Below are positions 6,104 through 9,188 of a stretch of DNA of 9,188 nucleotides, piece by piece. Within the stretch, counting starts at the first letter, position 1; every line of letters begins with the position of its first letter. The stretch spans positions 1 to 9,188 of the forward strand of contig JAFDIX010000081.1 in NCBI GenBank assembly GCA_019307805.1, written 5' to 3'. Origin of the DNA: Deltaproteobacteria bacterium (GTDB lineage Bacteria; Desulfobacterota; DSM-4660; Desulfatiglandales; HGW-15). Under the pieces are notes generated by a model. It saw only the letters and a list, made by a program, of their open reading frames with translations. It made no database searches and was not told where the DNA came from. Position numbers and translations under genes: made by a program.

Positions 6104-7120
6104 TCAAATCTGCCGGAACCTGCCTGAGACGGCCTCTGCAAAATCCGTGGTGGACGCGTTCCCCCCCAGGTCATATGTCCGCACCTTCCCTTCTTCCAGA
6201 ACATCCGTCAATGCCTCGCCGATCTTTCCGGCGATTCCGGTCTCACCGAGCCAGTCTAACATCATCCTGGCAGCAAGAATGGCGGCGCTGGGATTGACCA
6301 CATTCTTGTCTGCATATTTAGGGGCTGTTCCGTGAACCGGCTCAAAGACCGCCTTGGAATCGCCGATATTACCACTGTAGGCGAATCCCATACCCCCGAT
6401 GACACCCGCACCCACATCGCTCAAAATATCGCCGTTTGCGTTTTCCGCAAAAACGATGTCGAACCTTTCCGGATGCATGACAATCTGCATGGCACAGGCA
6501 TCAATAGTCATGTCCTCCGCTTCAATATCAGGGTACTCCCTGGCGATCTCATAAAATATGACCCTCATGGGCTCATCCGTGTAGGTGAGGACATGGGCCT
6601 TGTGGGTGAAGGTGACTTTTTTACGTTCTCTTTTCCCGGCCAGTTCAAAACAGAAATGAAGAATGCGTTCCATGGCCTTTGTGGTAAAGATCCGCAGGTT
6701 TACATGGTGATCCCGGTCGATATAGCCCACACCACAGTAAAGACCCTCGGTATTCTCCCGCACAACAATGAAATCTGCATTCGGATGCAGGGCCTTGGTT
6801 CCGGGGAGGGACTTAATGGGCCGCACATTGGCATAGAGGTCAAAACCCAGCCGAAACCCCATGAGCACATCCTGGGTGTGGGGATTTCCGGCCGCCCCGA
6901 AGAGCACCGCATCCGAGGCTTCAATGCCGTCAATGGTCTCCTTGGGAAATGGGTGGCCGTATTTGGCAACCGCCGCATCCCCCGTATCCATCTTGAGAAA
7001 GTCCATGGAAAAATCATCTGCAGTATCATTCACGGTGTCCAAAAGGATCTGGGCCGCCTTGATGACATCCCTGCCAATGCCGTCCCCCGGGATTACCCCT
7101 ATCTTGAATTTCTTTTTCAA
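6104..7120 (-). CDS. Isocitrate/isopropylmalate-family beta-decarboxylating dehydrogenase
   Basis: This encodes a 338-residue cytoplasmic NAD(P)-dependent dehydrogenase that should oxidise and decarboxylate a 2-hydroxy-3-carboxy acid (a substituted malate). Motifs numbered from the chosen start: PGDGIG (11-16), R90 and R100 in FRLGFDLYANVR, R121 in RENTEG, catalytic Y128 and K174, metal-binding D207, D231 and D235 in NGDILSD, and the adenosine loop HGTAPKYADKNVVNP (263-277). By eye K268, Y269 and V275 match the NADP-selecting residues of E. coli Icd. The residues matching Icd S113 and N115 are D84 and L86, so isocitrate is unlikely. KAH (174-176) replaces the family's KAN. I chose TTG at 7120 because GGAG (7129-7132) lies eight bases upstream. 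The only in-frame ATG (7297) would place 59 unrelated residues over the M24 gene. Spacing from the M24 gene is 52 bases. True substrate unknown; tartrate, D-malate and alkylmalates are candidates. Confidence 0.9.
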   Translation of the reverse strand: MKKKFKIGVIPGDGIGRDVIKAAQILLDTVNDTADDFSMDFLKMDTGDAAVAKYGHPFPKETIDGIEASDAVLFGAAGNPHTQDVLMGFRLGFDLYANVRPIKSLPGTKALHPNADFIVVRENTEGLYCGVGYIDRDHHVNLRIFTTKAMERILHFCFELAGKRERKKVTFTHKAHVLTYTDEPMRVIFYEIAREYPDIEAEDMTIDACAMQIVMHPERFDIVFAENANGDILSDVGAGVIGGMGFAYSGNIGDSKAVFEPVHGTAPKYADKNVVNPSAAILAARMMLDWLGETGIAGKIGEALTDVLEEGKVRTYDLGGNASTTDFAEAVSGRFRQI

Positions 7121-7128
7121 TTCCGAAA

Positions 7129-7132
7129 CTCC
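7129..7132 (-). promoter_or_regulatory. Ribosome binding site supporting a TTG start
   Basis: GGAG within AGAGAGGAG on the minus strand, eight bases before TTG at 7120. No ATG or GTG lies in frame near here, and the coding sequence shows family similarity from just after this TTG (KKKFKIGVIPGDGIG). Confidence 0.65.
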
Positions 7133-7172
7133 TCTCTGGGTCGGCGATATTTCCGGTGCAGGATAACGCGCT

Positions 7173-8369
7173 CTACACCACAAAAATCTCCTTGGGCAGT
7201 TTGTGCAGACATTCACTGACCCCGGTTTCAGTGACAATGTAATTGTCGCATACGATGGAGGTCGCCTCTTTGGTGAGCACCGCGGGGTGGGGGGCAATGT
7301 TCATGTTGGCCTGAATCTTCATGGTTTCACCCACCTGGAACGAAGGCCTTTCCACAAGGTCATAGCCCTGTCCGTGTGCGTACAGCCTCGTCTCCTCCAC
7401 CAGTCCCCGGCTCCTCAAAAATTCGTTGTTGGCCGCCAGGATCTCGACCGGATCTGCTCCCGGTTTGATCAGATCCAGAGTGAACTGTTGCGCTTCCTTC
7501 GCGATTTCAAATTGTTCCTGCAGCGGATCCGGAATCTTCCCGATACATGCGATTCTGTGCAAGTGGGTATAATAGCCGGCCGCATCAACAGCCTCCACGA
7601 GAATGCCGATCTGATCACCGTCCTTCAATTCCCGGTTCATGGCATGAATGGAACTGTAGCCAAACGCCTGGCCTGCCGGGGCGGAACCAATGAGGATGAA
7701 CTGCTGCTCGCTCCCCAGCATCCTGCACTTCAGTCTTCCCATGGCAGCCACTTCAAATTCCCTGGCCCCGGGTTTAATGGCATCAAAGCAGGCCTTCATG
7801 GCCTCATCATGGAGCTCGGCGCTGACCTTGATCCGTTCAATCTCCTCCGGGCTTTTGATGGCCTTGAGCTCATCGATCTCATCCGTGATATCCACAAAGG
7901 TGGCGCCTGTGAGATGTTCCCGAATATGCCGGGAAAATCCGGCTGTCATGGCCCCTTCATTCACAAAGGAGATACAGCAGTTCTTATACCCTTTGAGCTC
8001 TTCCACAACCAGCTCGGCATCAAAGCTGCAGGTATAGTTCAGGGAGAGCATGATGGGGGTACTCAATCTCTTTTTGACCCCCCGCATGATCCACTCGGAG
8101 GGACCTGCCAGGTCCGGGTCCGTAGAACCGTGCCATATGGTGGTCATTTCGTCCGATACAGGGAAGATGGCACTTGCAGGATAATGGTGCACCGCCGGTA
8201 TGTCCGTAAACCACTTGATATACCCGCCCAGATAATCCTGGCTGTTCTGAATGAGCAGGAAATCTATTTTCTTTTCCTTCATAATTTCCCGTACCGCTTT
8301 CCACCTGCGCTCCAGTTCTTGCGTGGAGATAGGATGTATAACTTTTTCTTTCATTAGATCCGTGCTCAT
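7173..8369 (-). CDS. M24-family pita-bread hydrolase, creatinase-like, lacking most metal ligands
   Basis: This is a 398-residue protein with the two-domain layout of the M24 (aminopeptidase P / creatinase) family: an N-terminal creatinase_N-like domain (about 15-160) and a C-terminal pita-bread domain (about 175-395). SPEEIERIKVSAELHDEAM (173-191) is the typical linker helix. Aligned by eye to E. coli PepP, the five metal ligands D260, D271, H354, E383 and E406 become V258, H269, H332, Q353 and C374, so only the His survives. The segment GYYTHLHR (265-272) resembles GYYTALER of metal-free creatinase, and H242 lies near the position of creatinase's catalytic His. I therefore expect C-N hydrolysis or a related reaction without a dinuclear metal, not prolyl peptidase activity. 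Ectoine hydrolase and the lyase DddP are other non-peptidase relatives. GGAGG lies six bases before the ATG. The gene follows the regulator by 21 bases, so the two are probably co-transcribed. Confidence 0.88.
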   Translation of the reverse strand: MSTDLMKEKVIHPISTQELERRWKAVREIMKEKKIDFLLIQNSQDYLGGYIKWFTDIPAVHHYPASAIFPVSDEMTTIWHGSTDPDLAGPSEWIMRGVKKRLSTPIMLSLNYTCSFDAELVVEELKGYKNCCISFVNEGAMTAGFSRHIREHLTGATFVDITDEIDELKAIKSPEEIERIKVSAELHDEAMKACFDAIKPGAREFEVAAMGRLKCRMLGSEQQFILIGSAPAGQAFGYSSIHAMNRELKDGDQIGILVEAVDAAGYYTHLHRIACIGKIPDPLQEQFEIAKEAQQFTLDLIKPGADPVEILAANNEFLRSRGLVEETRLYAHGQGYDLVERPSFQVGETMKIQANMNIAPHPAVLTKEATSIVCDNYIVTETGVSECLHKLPKEIFVV

Positions 8370-8390
8370 GGATAACCTCCATTTTCTTGA

Positions 8391-9164
8391 TCAGGATTCG
8401 TGCCTGGCCAGATGCACATTTTTGTTCAAATCCTCTTCAATGATTCTTCCTTTATCTTCAGGATCAAGGCCTGTAATTTGTTCAAAGGTATTATTGAGAT
8501 GCGCTCGTATGATCTTTCCCGCATTTTCAGCATCCCTGTTTTTTATGCTTTCAAAGATCTTTAAATGATTGGCAAGTGACCTTTCCCTTGCAGCCCTGCT
8601 CTTTGCAAGGGCAATGAGGTATGCCTTCACAAAATCATTAATGCAATCCAGCATCTTGTTGATAAAGACATTCCCGGATACCTGGGATATCTTGTTGTGG
8701 AAGAGATAATCCTGTTCAGCATACTGGGCAGGGTCATCAAGGAGGTCCCTGCTTTGATCGATGATCCGCTGCAGGTCTGCCACATCTTCATCAGACCTGC
8801 GCAGAGCACATAGGACGGCTGCCTCACTCTCGATGAGCACTCGGGCCTCGAAAAAGTCCACAAGATGCTTGAGGTTGTGGTTGGCAATGAGGGGGATGAA
8901 GACATCACCCAGGGCATCTCTGTCCACATCCGTGGCCACAAAAGCGCCTTTTCCGTGGGCGATTCGAAGAATACCAAGGGCGCTCAGTTTGGCCAGGGCC
9001 TCCCTCAGAGCAAATCGGCTCACATCCAGTTGTTTCTGTAGAATTCTCTCGCTGGGGAGCCGATCCCCCGGTTTCACTGCGCCGGTCTCGATCTGTTTTT
9101 TGATGTAGTTTACTATGGCGTCGACTGTCGAAACCCTCTCGATTTTTGCAACAGTTGCAGCCAT
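8391..9164 (-). CDS. GntR-family transcriptional regulator, FadR subfamily (FCD domain)
   Basis: This encodes a 257-residue DNA-binding regulator. The winged helix-turn-helix (about 10-78) has the FadR-type signature GDRLPSERILQKQLDVSR, LREALAKLSALGIL and the wing HGKGAFV (70-76). The C-terminal all-helical FCD domain (about 98-232) has the usual metal/ligand residues D152 and H156 (in DYLFHNKISQVSGN), H200 and H222, so it probably binds a small carboxylate through a metal ion. It is the first gene of the operon in view. Its own promoter lies mostly beyond the right edge; only 24 upstream bases are visible. GGGGA lies about four bases before the ATG, a rather close, modest ribosome site. FadR-type neighbours usually control adjacent catabolic genes, commonly as repressors relieved by substrate; that role here is inference. 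Confidence 0.93.
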   Translation of the reverse strand: MAATVAKIERVSTVDAIVNYIKKQIETGAVKPGDRLPSERILQKQLDVSRFALREALAKLSALGILRIAHGKGAFVATDVDRDALGDVFIPLIANHNLKHLVDFFEARVLIESEAAVLCALRRSDEDVADLQRIIDQSRDLLDDPAQYAEQDYLFHNKISQVSGNVFINKMLDCINDFVKAYLIALAKSRAARERSLANHLKIFESIKNRDAENAGKIIRAHLNNTFEQITGLDPEDKGRIIEEDLNKNVHLARHES

Positions 9165-9188
9165 AGTTCCCCATTTTTTAGGTCTTTA

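Noticed and set aside
5985..6335. Plus-strand frame starting with a signal-peptide-like stretch in the tctC leader
   Set aside because: Only the first 40 residues fall outside the dehydrogenase gene. The rest is antisense to conserved coding sequence, and the GTG start has only a weak ribosome site.
7121..7297. 59-residue N-terminal extension of the decarboxylating dehydrogenase
   Set aside because: It overlaps the 3' end of the M24 gene in another frame, has no family similarity, and no ribosome site was recognised for it.
7203..8357. 384-codon plus-strand reading frame opposite the M24 gene
   Set aside because: It lies antisense to a recognisable two-domain protein, with no motif of its own and no convincing start signal.

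Overview
The window carries one compact, minus-strand catabolic and transport locus plus one small convergent gene. No RNA gene, insertion sequence, CRISPR array or long repeat is visible. Gene content suggests a Gram-negative bacterium: there is a tripartite tricarboxylate transporter with a periplasmic binding protein. Life with little oxygen is plausible, because the old-yellow-enzyme gene carries a four-cysteine Fe-S motif. A Desulfobacterota or other proteobacterial anaerobe would fit, but this is a guess from gene style; no phylogenetic marker is present.

Layout in the direction of transcription, from the right edge leftward: (1) a FadR/FCD-type GntR regulator (9164-8391); (2) an M24 'pita-bread' hydrolase resembling creatinase (8369-7173); (3) an isocitrate/isopropylmalate-family decarboxylating dehydrogenase read from a TTG start (7120-6104); (4) a 171-bp leader with a possible promoter and a strong inverted repeat; (5) the transporter subunits tctC (5932-4928), tctB (4853-4407) and tctA (4347-2812), with a strong hairpin between tctC and tctB; (6) a D-2-hydroxyacid dehydrogenase (2757-1753); (7) a single-domain Fe-S old yellow enzyme (1666-581). 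Converging from the left edge is a GlcG/HbpS (DUF336) gene (82-516). It has its own promoter-like sequence and a clear intrinsic terminator.

The simplest reading is a regulated module for taking up and breaking down one carboxylate. TctC captures it and TctAB import it. The M24 enzyme, the decarboxylating dehydrogenase, the D-2-hydroxyacid dehydrogenase and the flavin reductase then process it, and the GntR protein senses substrate or intermediate. I cannot name the substrate. Three of the enzymes depart from their families at key positions. The M24 enzyme lacks four of the five usual metal ligands. The decarboxylating dehydrogenase lacks the isocitrate-recognition residues and has His where the family has a nearly invariant Asn. 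The D-2-hydroxyacid dehydrogenase has a lengthened basic loop near the substrate pocket. Together these make a pathway on an uncharacterised substrate a reasonable hypothesis.
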